This document shows positions 35,647 to 44,911 of a stretch of DNA of 64,000 nucleotides, piece by piece (the first letter of the stretch is position 1; the number at the start of each line of letters is the position of its first letter). The notes below the pieces were generated by a model. That model was not told the DNA's origin and did not search any database. It saw nothing but the letters and a program-made list of their open reading frames with translations. The position numbers were made by a program, and so were the translations under genes. Source of the stretch: Persicitalea sp964500445 (GTDB lineage: Bacteria; Bacteroidota; Bacteroidia; Cytophagales; Spirosomataceae); NCBI GenBank assembly GCA_964500445.1, contig CAZCOG010000007.1, positions 62,001-126,000 of the forward strand. The letters run 5' to 3'.

Positions 35647-37674
35647 ATGAAAAAAACGGCAATCCTGCTAATTGGCTTTATAATCTGTTTCACTATTAAA
35701 GTGCAGGCTCAGTATACCATCAAGGTACCTGATGCTATTCCGCTGCATGGGGAATGGACCTTCGCGCTCGACCTGGCCAACCGGGGCATAATCGGTAAAT
35801 GGTACCTAGACAGTATTACCAGAGACAACCGCCAGGATAAAGTAACGGTACCTCACTGTTTTTCGGCTGACCCAAGGTACCTTTTTTATACGGGCACGGC
35901 CTGGTACCGGAAATCGTTTCCCTGGAAACCTGTAGCGGGTAAACGCGTAATTCTGCATTTTGACGCAGCTTTTTACCTCACAAAGGTCTGGCTGAATGGC
36001 CAGCCGGTAGGTATCCACGAAGGGGGCTATACGCCATTTCAGTTTGACGTGACCGAATACCTGCGGGACGGCGATAACCTGTTGGCCGTATCGGTCAATA
36101 ATGACGTCTGGAAGCTGAATACCGTTCCGGCGGTGAAAGACAACGACGACATCAATGGCTCGTTTCCGGCCTGGATCAACTATGGCGGATTGACCCGACC
36201 CGTGTACCTGACCGTGGAACCAGAGGTCTATGCAGAGAATCTGAAAGTAGAATCCATACCCGATATGGATAAAGGTACCTCTACTCTCACGACTAAGGTA
36301 CTCGTCAGAAATTCGTCTCGGCAGGCCATTTCTCCTCAGGTCAACTACCAAGTGCGGTTGGGAGAACAGGTACTTCCGCTGAAATGGAAAACGAAAGCTG
36401 ATAACATCCCGGTGGGCCAAACGAAACTCGTAGAATCTGAAACCAGCCTCACGGCGGCGCAAACCCGGCTCTGGAATATAAATTCGCCTACTCTCTATCA
36501 GTTGGAATCTGTGGTCGGACAGGATACGATGTCCACGCGATTTGGGATTCGGAAGGTCGAAGTACGGAATGCGCAACTCCTGCTCAACGGGCAGCCCATT
36601 CGCTTGGGAGGAGGCAACCGCGTGCTGGACTATCCGGGGTTGGGCTCGCTGGAACCTGACTGGCTCGTGGAGAAGGAATTCCGGCTCATGAAGGAAGCCG
36701 GCATGGAGTTTCAGCGCCTGACGCACTATACTCCTTCCGAATATTTCTACAACCTTGCGGATCAGTACGGTATGCTGATCATTACCGAAGCGGGCAACTG
36801 GCAACTTACGCCCAATCAACTCGACAACGATACCATCCGGACGAAGTTTCGGCAGCAGTTTCGCGAGATGGTCGAGCGCGACTGGAACCACCCGAGTGTC
36901 ATTGCCTACAGCGTGGGTAACGAGTACCTCTCCGACCAGCCCGCGGGCCAGCGCTGGACTAAGGACATGATCGATTATGCGCGGGAACTTGACCCTACGC
37001 GGCTGTACACCTTTGCCACGATGCGCCTCAACGCCATGCCGCAAAAACCGGAAGACGAAGCCAGCCAGTACGTTGATTTTGTGTCGGCCAATATTTATGG
37101 CAACCACGCCAAAGCCTTGGACCACATCCACCAGCTCTATCCCGAAAAGCCCGTTCTGATCAGTGAATGGGGTACCCGGGCCGACGCTCCTGCCGGTGAA
37201 GCCGGACAAGCTCAGCACGTGCGGGATGTCATGAAGGAAATCAGAAAGCGTCCGTACGTAGCAGGAGCTTCCTGGTGGACCTATAACGACTACCAGAGCC
37301 GCTATTACCTCACCAACCCCAACGGCTACCGCCCCTGGGGTCTGGTGCAGCCCGACCGTGCGCCGCGCCAAGCCTATGCTACTTATCAACAGGAAATGGC
37401 GCCCCTGACCGTAGAGAAAGTACGCTTCACATCGGGTGGGCAGGGGGTACACGAACTGGTACTTCGGGTACAGGCCAGAAGCGATTTTCCGGCCTACCCG
37501 GTCGTGGGATATACCCTTTCCGTTTCAGGTAAAAACCTTTCGATTCCCGATTTACAGCCCGGCGAAAGCAGGGAGATTGTAGTACCAGTGCGGGGTTTTG
37601 AAAAAAGCCTGCTGATCAGAGCAATGAAACCAACTGGCTTTACAGCGCTGGAAGAAACGCTGGATTTAAAATAA
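35647..37674 (+). CDS. Exported glycoside hydrolase family 2 (beta-glucuronidase/beta-galactosidase-like)
   Basis: The 675-residue protein has a signal peptide (ILLIGFIICFTIKVQAQ) and GH2 domains in order: jelly-roll sugar-binding domain (about 28-200; LHGEWTFALDL, TAWYRKSFPW, VWLNGQPVGIHEGGYTPF), Ig-like domain (about 205-300), and a TIM barrel (about 305-600) with acid/base Glu426 in SVGNEY and nucleophile Glu507 in ISEWGT. Length and motifs suggest a beta-glucuronidase-type rather than LacZ-type enzyme. It would release a terminal sugar from oligosaccharides in the periplasm. It is flanked by a symporter (31 bp upstream) and the third FAD oxidoreductase (65 bp downstream). Confidence 0.92.
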   Translation: MKKTAILLIGFIICFTIKVQAQYTIKVPDAIPLHGEWTFALDLANRGIIGKWYLDSITRDNRQDKVTVPHCFSADPRYLFYTGTAWYRKSFPWKPVAGKRVILHFDAAFYLTKVWLNGQPVGIHEGGYTPFQFDVTEYLRDGDNLLAVSVNNDVWKLNTVPAVKDNDDINGSFPAWINYGGLTRPVYLTVEPEVYAENLKVESIPDMDKGTSTLTTKVLVRNSSRQAISPQVNYQVRLGEQVLPLKWKTKADNIPVGQTKLVESETSLTAAQTRLWNINSPTLYQLESVVGQDTMSTRFGIRKVEVRNAQLLLNGQPIRLGGGNRVLDYPGLGSLEPDWLVEKEFRLMKEAGMEFQRLTHYTPSEYFYNLADQYGMLIITEAGNWQLTPNQLDNDTIRTKFRQQFREMVERDWNHPSVIAYSVGNEYLSDQPAGQRWTKDMIDYARELDPTRLYTFATMRLNAMPQKPEDEASQYVDFVSANIYGNHAKALDHIHQLYPEKPVLISEWGTRADAPAGEAGQAQHVRDVMKEIRKRPYVAGASWWTYNDYQSRYYLTNPNGYRPWGLVQPDRAPRQAYATYQQEMAPLTVEKVRFTSGGQGVHELVLRVQARSDFPAYPVVGYTLSVSGKNLSIPDLQPGESREIVVPVRGFEKSLLIRAMKPTGFTALEETLDLK

Positions 37675-37739
37675 AGCGTTTCACCCCACGCTGGTCAAGG
37701 ATTGTAACACACCACCACCAACGATTTAAAATAAGACTT

Positions 37740-40022
37740 ATGCTACTTTCGAACCCCACCACCCAACGTACTACCCAAAAATCCGAACTTTCCGCCGATC
37801 TCGTCGTCGTGGGCGGGGGACTGTCGGGCGTCTGCTGCGCCATTACCGCCGCCCGGGCGGGCATCAAGGTTATTCTGGTCCAGGATCGCCCGGTACTGGG
37901 TGGTAATGCATCGTCGGAGGTACGGTTGTGGATTCTGGGCGCTACCTCGCACATGGGCAACAACAACCGCTGGGCGCGGGAAGGGGGCGTCATTGACGAG
38001 CTATTGGTCGAGAATATGTATCGCAACGCCGAAGGTAATCCGCTGATTTTTGATACGATCACGCTGGAAAAAGTAGTAAGCGAGCCCAACATCACCCTGC
38101 TACTCAACACCGCCGTGTACGAGCTGGAAAAAGATCATGATGACCCCGATAAAATCACCAAAGTCATCGCGTTCTGCTCCCAGAATTCCACGCATTATGA
38201 GTTGTCCGCGCCACTTTTCTGCGATGCTTCCGGCGACGGAATCATCGGTTTTCTGGCGGGCGCGGCTTTTCGCATGGGGGCCGAAGCAACCGATGAATTC
38301 GGGGAAAAATTTGCCCCCTCGGCTGAGTATGGTGAGCTGTTGGGACATTCAATGTACTTCTATTCCAGGGATGTAGGCAAACCGGTGAAGTACGTCGCGC
38401 CGAGTTTCGCCTTGGACGTGACCCACAAGGTACCTCGTTTTCGCAGCTTCAATACCCAGGATTTCGGATGCCGTCTGTGGTGGCTCGAATACGGCGGTCG
38501 GCTCGATACGGTGCACGATACCGAAACTATCAAGTGGGAGCTTTGGAAAGTGATTTATGGCGTGTGGGATTACATTAAAAATTCCGGCAAGTTTCCCGAA
38601 GCCGAGAACCTGACGCTCGAGTGGGTAGGTACCATACCCGGCAAGCGCGAAAGCCGCCGCTTCGAAGGAGACTACATGCTCATTCAGCAGGATGTCGTGG
38701 AGCAGCGCTCTCACTACGACGACGTGGCTTTTGGCGGATGGAGCATCGACCTGCATCCCGCCGACGGGGTATTCAGCGAAAAACCCGGCTGCAATCAGTG
38801 GCATAGCAAAGGAATCTACGGCATTCCCTATCGGTGTTATTACTCAAAAAATGTTAAGAACCTGTTCATCGCCGGGCGTATTATTTCCGCTTCGCACGTA
38901 GCCTTCGGCTCGTCGCGGGTGATGGCTACCAGCGCCCACGGCGGGCAGGCGGTAGGTATGGCGGCCAAGCTCTGCGCCCGGCACGGCTGGCTACCCGCCG
39001 AATTGGCTAAGGAAGAAAATGTGAAAATGCTGCAAAAAGAACTTCTGAAAACGGGTCAACATATACCCAATCTATTTCTAAAAGACGAAGAGGACTTAGT
39101 GAAAAAAGCTAAAATCTCCGTGTCCAGCACCTTATCGCTCACCGAATTACACGAAGAGGCTGAAACTACCCCCATGCAGTTCGCCACCGCCCAGATGATT
39201 CCGGTAGGGGCCGGAAAAATGCCGCGGGTCACGATACATCCCTATGCTTCTGAAGCTACCGATCTGGAATTGGAATTGAGGATATGCAGCCGTAAAGACA
39301 GCCATTCTCCCGATGTGATTTTAGAGAAAAAAACAATCGCTCTGCAAAAAGGAAGAAACTGCCTACGACTTGACTTCGATTCAACATTTAAAGTACCTAC
39401 TTATGCTTTCCTGGTACTTCAAATGAATGAAAAAGTACTTTTGAAGTACTCTCCGCAACGCATCACGGGTTTGCTCTCCGTTTTCAACTCCATCAATCCC
39501 GCCGTATCGAACTACGGCAAACAGGAGCCTACCGAAGACATCGGTGTAGATGCTTTCGAATTCTGGTGTCCGCAACGGCGTCCGGCCGGCAAAAACCTGG
39601 CTTTCAAACTGGAAGAGGGTGTAGATTGCTATCAGCCCGAAAATGTGCGCAACGGGGTACAACGACCTACCCACCAGCCCAATGCGTGGGTCGCTGACTT
39701 CACCGATCCACAGCCAGCGCTCACGCTGACGTGGCCGGAAAAGCAGAAATTAAGACGGGTCGAGCTATTTTTCGACACCGATTACGATCATCCTGCCGAA
39801 ACGGTGTTGATGCATCATCCGGAAAACGTTATGCCCTTTTGCGTACAGCATTATCAGCTTCTCGATGATCAGGGAAACGTCGTGTTTGAGAAAAAGGACA
39901 ATCATCAGACCCGGAACAGCATTGATTTTGACCAACCTATTAATACCAGCCAACTTACCCTTAAAATGCAGCATCCTTCGGCTACTACTCCGGCGGCACT
40001 ATTCGAAATTCGTTGTTATTGA
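37740..40022 (+). CDS. Cytoplasmic FAD-dependent oxidoreductase (third paralogue)
   Basis: This 760-residue protein lacks a signal peptide and starts its FAD domain almost at once: GGGLSG at 25-30, then RPVLGGNASSEVRLWILG. It shares CDASGDGIIGFLAGAAFRMG, PGKRESRRFEGDYMLIQQD and FIAGRIISASHVAFGSSRVM with the exported enzyme at 28225. Residues beyond about 480 form an extra beta-rich C-terminal region (VTIHPYASEATDLELELRIC, LTLTWPEKQKLRRVELFFD) not found in the other two; it may be a discoidin-like accessory domain. As the last gene of the operon and the only cytoplasmic paralogue, it may handle the imported monomer. No SGAT partner follows it. Confidence 0.85.
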   Translation: MLLSNPTTQRTTQKSELSADLVVVGGGLSGVCCAITAARAGIKVILVQDRPVLGGNASSEVRLWILGATSHMGNNNRWAREGGVIDELLVENMYRNAEGNPLIFDTITLEKVVSEPNITLLLNTAVYELEKDHDDPDKITKVIAFCSQNSTHYELSAPLFCDASGDGIIGFLAGAAFRMGAEATDEFGEKFAPSAEYGELLGHSMYFYSRDVGKPVKYVAPSFALDVTHKVPRFRSFNTQDFGCRLWWLEYGGRLDTVHDTETIKWELWKVIYGVWDYIKNSGKFPEAENLTLEWVGTIPGKRESRRFEGDYMLIQQDVVEQRSHYDDVAFGGWSIDLHPADGVFSEKPGCNQWHSKGIYGIPYRCYYSKNVKNLFIAGRIISASHVAFGSSRVMATSAHGGQAVGMAAKLCARHGWLPAELAKEENVKMLQKELLKTGQHIPNLFLKDEEDLVKKAKISVSSTLSLTELHEEAETTPMQFATAQMIPVGAGKMPRVTIHPYASEATDLELELRICSRKDSHSPDVILEKKTIALQKGRNCLRLDFDSTFKVPTYAFLVLQMNEKVLLKYSPQRITGLLSVFNSINPAVSNYGKQEPTEDIGVDAFEFWCPQRRPAGKNLAFKLEEGVDCYQPENVRNGVQRPTHQPNAWVADFTDPQPALTLTWPEKQKLRRVELFFDTDYDHPAETVLMHHPENVMPFCVQHYQLLDDQGNVVFEKKDNHQTRNSIDFDQPINTSQLTLKMQHPSATTPAALFEIRCY

Positions 40023-40041
40023 GTCAATAAATCAGCAGCCC

Positions 40042-41049
40042 TTATTTAAGTTTTGTTTTCAATTCGTTCATTACCAGTCCGGGTGCCGCCCCCTCGTATA
40101 ATATCTCAAATACGGCATCCGTGATTGGCATCGATACGCCATGTTGCTGATTTATTGTGTGGATGCTTTTCGTGGCAAAGTACCCCTCGGCCACCATTTT
40201 CATTTCTACCTGCGCAGCTTTTACACTATATCCACGACCGATCATATTGCCAAATAACCGATTTCGGCTGAATTGTGAGTAAGCAGTTACCAGCAAGTCG
40301 CCAAGATAGGCTGAGGCGCTCATCTCCCGTTCGCGCGGATCGACGGCCATAACGAAACGACGGATTTCCTGCATGGCGTTGGATACCATAACCGCTTGAA
40401 AATTATCCCCGTAGCCCAGGCCATAGGTGATACCGCAAGCCAGGGCCACAATATTTTTCATTACGGCGGCGTATTCTACGCCGTAAAGATCGGCCAGCGG
40501 GTGGGCAGTAACGTACCGGCAGGTTATAATCTGGGCAAAATCGGCGGCGCAGTCTGGATTGGTCGAGGCAATGGTCAGATAAGACTGCTTTTCCAATGCT
40601 ACTTCTTCGGCGTGGCACGGCCCGGCGATGACGCAAATATCGTCAAGTGAAATATCGAACTTTTCCTCCATCCAATCCGTGACCAATTGGTTTGCCTCGG
40701 GGATCATGCCTTTTATGGCCGAAACTACTCGCTTTCCTGCAAATTCTGAGGGTTTCAGGGTTTGCAAGGGTTCTTTCACATAGGCCGCCGGAACCGCCAG
40801 TACAATGTAATCGGCTTGCTTGATGGCGTCTTTTATTTTGCCGCATACCTTCACCTTCTTGGGAGAATGGAAGACATCGCTCAGATAGCGCGGGTTATGA
40901 TGATAGGATCGGATGTGGTCGATATCGGCCTGACTTCTTAGCCACCAACGCACCTGATTGCCCGGTTGCTCACTCAAAATTTTCACAAGCGCCGTGGCCC
41001 AGCTACCTCCGCCAACGACGGCTATTTTGTGCAGCGCGTTTTTTTTCAT
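40042..41049 (-). CDS. gpsA: Glycerol-3-phosphate dehydrogenase [NAD(P)+]
   Basis: The 335-residue protein has an N-terminal Rossmann domain (AVVGGGSWATALVKIL at about 10-25, VLAVPAAYV, VSAIKGMIPE) and a C-terminal helical domain with IAGPCHAEEVAL, VEYAAVMKNIVALACGITYGLGYGDNFQAVMVS (catalytic Lys in MKNIVAL) and GRGYSVKAAQVEM. It converts dihydroxyacetone phosphate to sn-glycerol 3-phosphate for phospholipid synthesis in the cytoplasm. It is convergent with the third FAD oxidoreductase (19-bp gap) and divergent from the DUF2853 gene. This is housekeeping and marks the end of the PUL. Confidence 0.95.
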   Translation of the reverse strand: MKKNALHKIAVVGGGSWATALVKILSEQPGNQVRWWLRSQADIDHIRSYHHNPRYLSDVFHSPKKVKVCGKIKDAIKQADYIVLAVPAAYVKEPLQTLKPSEFAGKRVVSAIKGMIPEANQLVTDWMEEKFDISLDDICVIAGPCHAEEVALEKQSYLTIASTNPDCAADFAQIITCRYVTAHPLADLYGVEYAAVMKNIVALACGITYGLGYGDNFQAVMVSNAMQEIRRFVMAVDPREREMSASAYLGDLLVTAYSQFSRNRLFGNMIGRGYSVKAAQVEMKMVAEGYFATKSIHTINQQHGVSMPITDAVFEILYEGAAPGLVMNELKTKLK

Positions 41050-41191
41050 AAATGCGTTTAGTCCGTTTGATAATTAAAAGTGTGGCTTAAAGGGGAATTG
41101 GGCGTCTAAGCTTTGATAATCATGAAATATTTGTTTCATTGAAAATTAATTTGAGTACTTTTTTCTAACCTTAAACAAAAAGAACCCTCTT

Positions 41192-41530
41192 ATGAGCAAA
41201 TTTGACGACTTAATGGCCTCCTACATGGATGAGGCTAAAAAAATTGGCCTTTCGGTAGATGCCGATCTGCTGACAAAAGTAACGAAAGGACTGGGGCCGT
41301 CGATTTATAATGCCGACTCGGCGAAGGTTTCATGCAGCGACCAGGCTGAGCTCGACCGTGTTAAGGCCAATTTTTTAATAAAAAAAATGGGTATGGCTGA
41401 TTCGGGCGAGTTGGACTCTGCAATCCAAAAGGTGTGCGAAACTTTCGGAAGCTCGAATCGAAACAAATATCGAGCGCTGTTCTACTATATGCTCGTAAAA
41501 AATCTGGGAAAGGAAAACCTGTACGCGTAA
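41192..41530 (+). CDS. DUF2853 family small protein
   Basis: The 112-residue acidic, all-helical protein fits DUF2853: SKFDDLMASYMDEAKKIGLSV, a middle YNADSAKVSCSD-ELDRVK and a C-terminal RNKYRALFYYMLVKNLGKEN. The family has a known helical structure but no known function. It has no signal peptide, is monocistronic, and ends at a shared bidirectional terminator. Confidence 0.85.
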   Translation: MSKFDDLMASYMDEAKKIGLSVDADLLTKVTKGLGPSIYNADSAKVSCSDQAELDRVKANFLIKKMGMADSGELDSAIQKVCETFGSSNRNKYRALFYYMLVKNLGKENLYA

Positions 41531-41584
41531 AATAATCGAATCTCCGGTTCGGAATGAAATCCGAAAAAGATACATGAAAATAAA

Positions 41585-41613
41585 AAATCCTTGCGGTAGC
41601 ACCGCAAGGATTT
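41585..41613. terminator. Bidirectional intrinsic terminator between DUF2853 and the HlyD-type gene
   Basis: AAATCCTTGCGGT (41585-41597) and ACCGCAAGGATTT (41601-41613) form a perfect 13-bp stem with a 3-nt loop. A T-run follows on the plus strand (41617-41623), and an A-rich flank gives T residues on the minus strand. It serves the two convergent genes. Confidence 0.88.
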
Positions 41614-41662
41614 CCATTTTTTTAACCTAAACTAAATCGAATAAATACATTTAAAGAACGCA

Positions 41663-43078
41663 TCAATCAGCTTTTTCTTTTGAATCTGACTCACCTTTTT
41701 TGCTCTCGGCGCTCTTTTTAGCAATCTTGTCCCCGCTTTTCAGTCTTTTGGACACAACAATAAAGGGGCCTGACACGATCTTTTCACCAGCCTTAAGACC
41801 CGACAGAATTTCGATATTCTCAAAGTCACTGATGCCTGTCGTTACCTCACGGACTTTGGCCACTCCGGCACTGTCCACGAACACGACTTCTTTGACCGGT
41901 TCTACCTCAGTAATGGGTTTACCTTCGGCGTCCGTATTATTGTTGCTATCAGGGTCGGTTGGCTTTGCTGTTTCTTTGTCAGCTTTGTTGTCGCGGGTCG
42001 TCACTGCAGCAATAGGTACCGAAAGTACATTTGATTTGCGGTCGGTGATAATATCCACCGAAGCCGTCATACCGGGCTTGAATGGGTAAGATCGCTTGCC
42101 ACGCTTCGCCATCAGATCCTCAAATGATTCGTTCAGGATCCTCACTTTTACTTCAAATTCCGTGACAGCATCGGTCGAAACCGCAGTAGCACCCGCACCG
42201 GTAAGGCCGCTGGCGGTATTCGCAATTTCCGTCACTACACCTCTGAACTTGCGGCCAGTTCCGCTATAGGCATCCACATCGATGTCAGCAGTGTCGCCAA
42301 CCGTTACACGAACGATATCATTTTCGTTAACATTTACCTGGACTTCCATATTATTGAGGTTTGCAATGCGCATTAGTTCGGTACCCGCCATTTGGCTGGT
42401 TCCTACTACGCGCTCACCTACTTCCACGTTCAGCAGTGAAATGATACCGCTTACCGGGGCAAAAATGGTCGTTTTCCGAAGGTTTTCAGCCGCATCGCGA
42501 AGTCCGGCTTCAGAACTTTTTACATTGAATTGTGCCGCCTCGATATTGGCTTTGGCTGCCTCGATATCCTGCTGAGCTACTTGGTAGTTGGCCCGAATTT
42601 GCTCGAAGTCGGCCGATGAAATTACTTTGTCTTCGTAAAGTTTTTTGTTGCGGTCAAAGTCGGCTTTGGCCCGGATAGCCCGTGCCTCAGCCTGGGCCAG
42701 CGCAGCGCGCGACTGTTCGGCCTGAGCTTTACTGGAATTAACAGTAGCCTGAGCCCGTGCAAATAGTGATTCGTAGTTATCAGGACGAATTTTGAGCAGC
42801 AACTGCCCTTGCTTCACCGAATCGCCTTCTTCCACATAGAGCGCCGTGATTTCTCCGGAAACATCAGGACTCAGTTTGACTTCCACCTCTGGCTGCACAC
42901 GTCCCGAAGCACTTACGCGCTCGATGATATCGGTAGTTTTAACTTCGGCGAATTCTACCTCGGTGGGTTTTTCCTGCCCAATCCAACCCGCCGCTTTAGC
43001 CACGAAGAGCCCGCCCACAAGCAGCACTACAATGCCGCCTAATATCCACCAGGTACGATTTGAAGATTTTTTAGCCAT
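41663..43078 (-). CDS. Membrane-fusion (HlyD/RND-adaptor-type) efflux subunit
   Basis: The 471-residue protein has one N-terminal membrane span (about 11-29, WILGGIVVLLVGGLFVAKAAG), a split lipoyl domain (PDVSGEITALYVEEGDSVKQGQLL and APVSGIISLLNVEVGERVVG), a long alpha-helical coiled-coil hairpin (about 110-200, Ala/Gln-rich), a beta-barrel domain, and a charged Lys/Ser/Glu-rich tail after an extended loop (NKADKETAKPTDPDSNNNTD). It bridges an inner-membrane transporter to TolC. It follows the TolC gene by 135 bp on the minus strand, but no ABC, RND or MFS pump gene is adjacent, so the energising subunit must be elsewhere. Confidence 0.92.
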   Translation of the reverse strand: MAKKSSNRTWWILGGIVVLLVGGLFVAKAAGWIGQEKPTEVEFAEVKTTDIIERVSASGRVQPEVEVKLSPDVSGEITALYVEEGDSVKQGQLLLKIRPDNYESLFARAQATVNSSKAQAEQSRAALAQAEARAIRAKADFDRNKKLYEDKVISSADFEQIRANYQVAQQDIEAAKANIEAAQFNVKSSEAGLRDAAENLRKTTIFAPVSGIISLLNVEVGERVVGTSQMAGTELMRIANLNNMEVQVNVNENDIVRVTVGDTADIDVDAYSGTGRKFRGVVTEIANTASGLTGAGATAVSTDAVTEFEVKVRILNESFEDLMAKRGKRSYPFKPGMTASVDIITDRKSNVLSVPIAAVTTRDNKADKETAKPTDPDSNNNTDAEGKPITEVEPVKEVVFVDSAGVAKVREVTTGISDFENIEILSGLKAGEKIVSGPFIVVSKRLKSGDKIAKKSAESKKGESDSKEKAD

Positions 43079-43213
43079 AATGTTTTTTGGAGTTGAGGGA
43101 ATTGGTGATCGTCTATGAGTTATGCAAAAAAGAAATTGAAGGTCAGATTATGAATCGTCCATAATTCAGGGCGCAAGGGACCACTTTTAAGCTACTAGGA
43201 AATTACCTAATAA

Positions 43214-44707
43214 TCATTCAATGGTTATTGGCTTATTCATGTAAAAGTCGAGAATCTTGGTGCGAAAGGTATAGTCGTATTTCGTCTGAATAAGGTTGGC
43301 GCGGGCCTGATCGAGATTGGCTTTGGCGATATTGTATTCTGCCGAGTTGATGGCCCCCGCTCCGAAGCGACTTTCGGCTACCCGGAAAGCTTCTTCCAGG
43401 GCTCGCACCTGGTTGGCAGTGGCGCTGTACCGCTTGCCGGCATTACTCATGTCGATATAGGCTTGTTCCACATTCTGCCGGATCTGCTGGGTGACGATGT
43501 TGGCCTGCTGTTCCAGATTTTGCTGTTGAATGCGGGCATTCGCCACGCGGTACTTGGCCTGAAAATTGGAGAAAATCGGAACGCGCAGGCTCAGGTTAAG
43601 CGAAGAGTTCCGGTTGAAGTTCAATTGGTCAAAGTAGTTGAAAGTTTGCAAACTACCGCCAGGTACCTGAACTACTTCGGTGACAGGTAATGTTTCGTCG
43701 CCCACCACGACAAAACGGGTTTTGGAAACCACCTCCTCAGTGGTGCCCTCAGAGCCATCGCCAACGAACCGCGTTTTGGGAGCTGCGCTGGAAAAGGCAG
43801 TACTCATGCCCCCGCTGAGCGTGAGGCTGGGCAGTCCCTGCGCCTTGGCAATGTCAACAGCTGCCCCCGCCGCCTGTACCCGCAGCTTGGCGGCTTCCAT
43901 CTGGGGTAGGTTTTGCAGGGCAGTGTCAAATACCTCGTTCACCGTATTTTCATAAGCACGCAGGGCGGGATCTGGCGCATCGATGGCCACAACGTCGATG
44001 CTTTCACTGCCGGGCAAGTTCATCAACTGTTTGAGCTGTAATTTTGCTGACTCCAGATTATTTTCGGCGTTTACCCGGGAAAGCTCATCATTAGCAAGTT
44101 GCGCCCGAAGGTCAAACAACTGACTTTCGGCCAGGCTTCCCGCATCTACCAGCCGCTGGGTGCGGTCCAGCTGCAGCTGGGTAGCGGTTCCCTGTTGCCG
44201 GGCCACTTCGATCAATTCCCGGTTGCTCAGGATGTTGAGATAGGCTAAGGCAACATTCAGCATGATGTCATTACGCGTGGCAGCCAAATCCTTTTCACTT
44301 GCCTGTAGAGTGAGGTCGTTCTGCTTGATGTTGTTCTGGAGCTGAAAACCGTTGAACAGCGTCACGCTGGAATTCAGGCTGTAATTGTTGAAGCTGATAT
44401 TCTGCTGCACGAACTGGTTCGTGAATGGGTCGATATTCCGACCGAAGCTGAAACCTTGTGAAGCGTTGAAACCCAGGCTGGGCCAGCGTTGCCATTTTGA
44501 CTGGATGAGGTTATTCTCGTTGGCTGCTACCTGAAGACTCGCCTGCTTGATTTGGGGATTGTTCTGTAAGGCAATCTGCACACATTCTTCCAGCGTCAGG
44601 CGCATTTTGTCGGATGTAACAGCGGTAGCAGGATTCTGGGTAGTTACCTGGGCGTGTACCAGGCCAAAGCCGCCCAAAAAGATAAAAATGAGTAAGTTTC
44701 TCAACAT
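43214..44707 (-). CDS. TolC-family outer-membrane efflux channel
   Basis: The 497-residue protein has a signal peptide (LLIFIFLGGFGLVHAQ) and the duplicated TolC helical repeats: LTLEECVQIALQNNPQIKQASLQV, LAYLNILSNRELIEVARQQ, LDRTQRLVDAGSLAESQLFDLRAQL in the first half and VEQAYIDMSNAGKRYSATANQVRALEEAFRVAESRFGAGAIN-type text in the second. An insertion of about 40 residues rich in Thr/Val/Glu (around 310-350) contains a near-repeat KTRFVGDGSE and KTRFVVVGDE. It forms the outer-membrane tunnel for the adaptor downstream, likely exporting a small toxic compound or lipid. Confidence 0.93.
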   Translation of the reverse strand: MLRNLLIFIFLGGFGLVHAQVTTQNPATAVTSDKMRLTLEECVQIALQNNPQIKQASLQVAANENNLIQSKWQRWPSLGFNASQGFSFGRNIDPFTNQFVQQNISFNNYSLNSSVTLFNGFQLQNNIKQNDLTLQASEKDLAATRNDIMLNVALAYLNILSNRELIEVARQQGTATQLQLDRTQRLVDAGSLAESQLFDLRAQLANDELSRVNAENNLESAKLQLKQLMNLPGSESIDVVAIDAPDPALRAYENTVNEVFDTALQNLPQMEAAKLRVQAAGAAVDIAKAQGLPSLTLSGGMSTAFSSAAPKTRFVGDGSEGTTEEVVSKTRFVVVGDETLPVTEVVQVPGGSLQTFNYFDQLNFNRNSSLNLSLRVPIFSNFQAKYRVANARIQQQNLEQQANIVTQQIRQNVEQAYIDMSNAGKRYSATANQVRALEEAFRVAESRFGAGAINSAEYNIAKANLDQARANLIQTKYDYTFRTKILDFYMNKPITIE

Positions 44708-44752
44708 AGCTTCAATAAAAAAGAAATTTCAACTCTTAATTAAGCATTAGCC

Positions 44753-44760
44753 CAAAACTA
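44753..44760 (-). promoter_or_regulatory. Candidate -7 box of the tolC-hlyD operon
   Basis: On the minus strand TAGTTTTG (complement of 44753-44760) matches TAnnTTTG exactly and lies 45 nt before the TolC ATG. No TTG -33 box is found at the expected distance, so support is partial. Confidence 0.35.
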
Positions 44761-44911
44761 AGGCTTCCAGCAAAAAATCCCCATTCTTTTAGGACGGGCG
44801 GTTGTCAGGATTGGTAAAGCGGGATTTTGGACGGATTAGTCGGTACGGTATTTTTTTGAAAATATGTGTATATTCGGACACAAATATTTATAAACACAAC
44901 TTTTGCTTCCA

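Noticed and set aside
35806..37452. 548-codon open frame antisense to the GH2 gene
   Set aside because: The sense frame has clear GH2 motifs and catalytic Glu residues; the antisense product has no recognisable domain and follows from GC-rich third positions.
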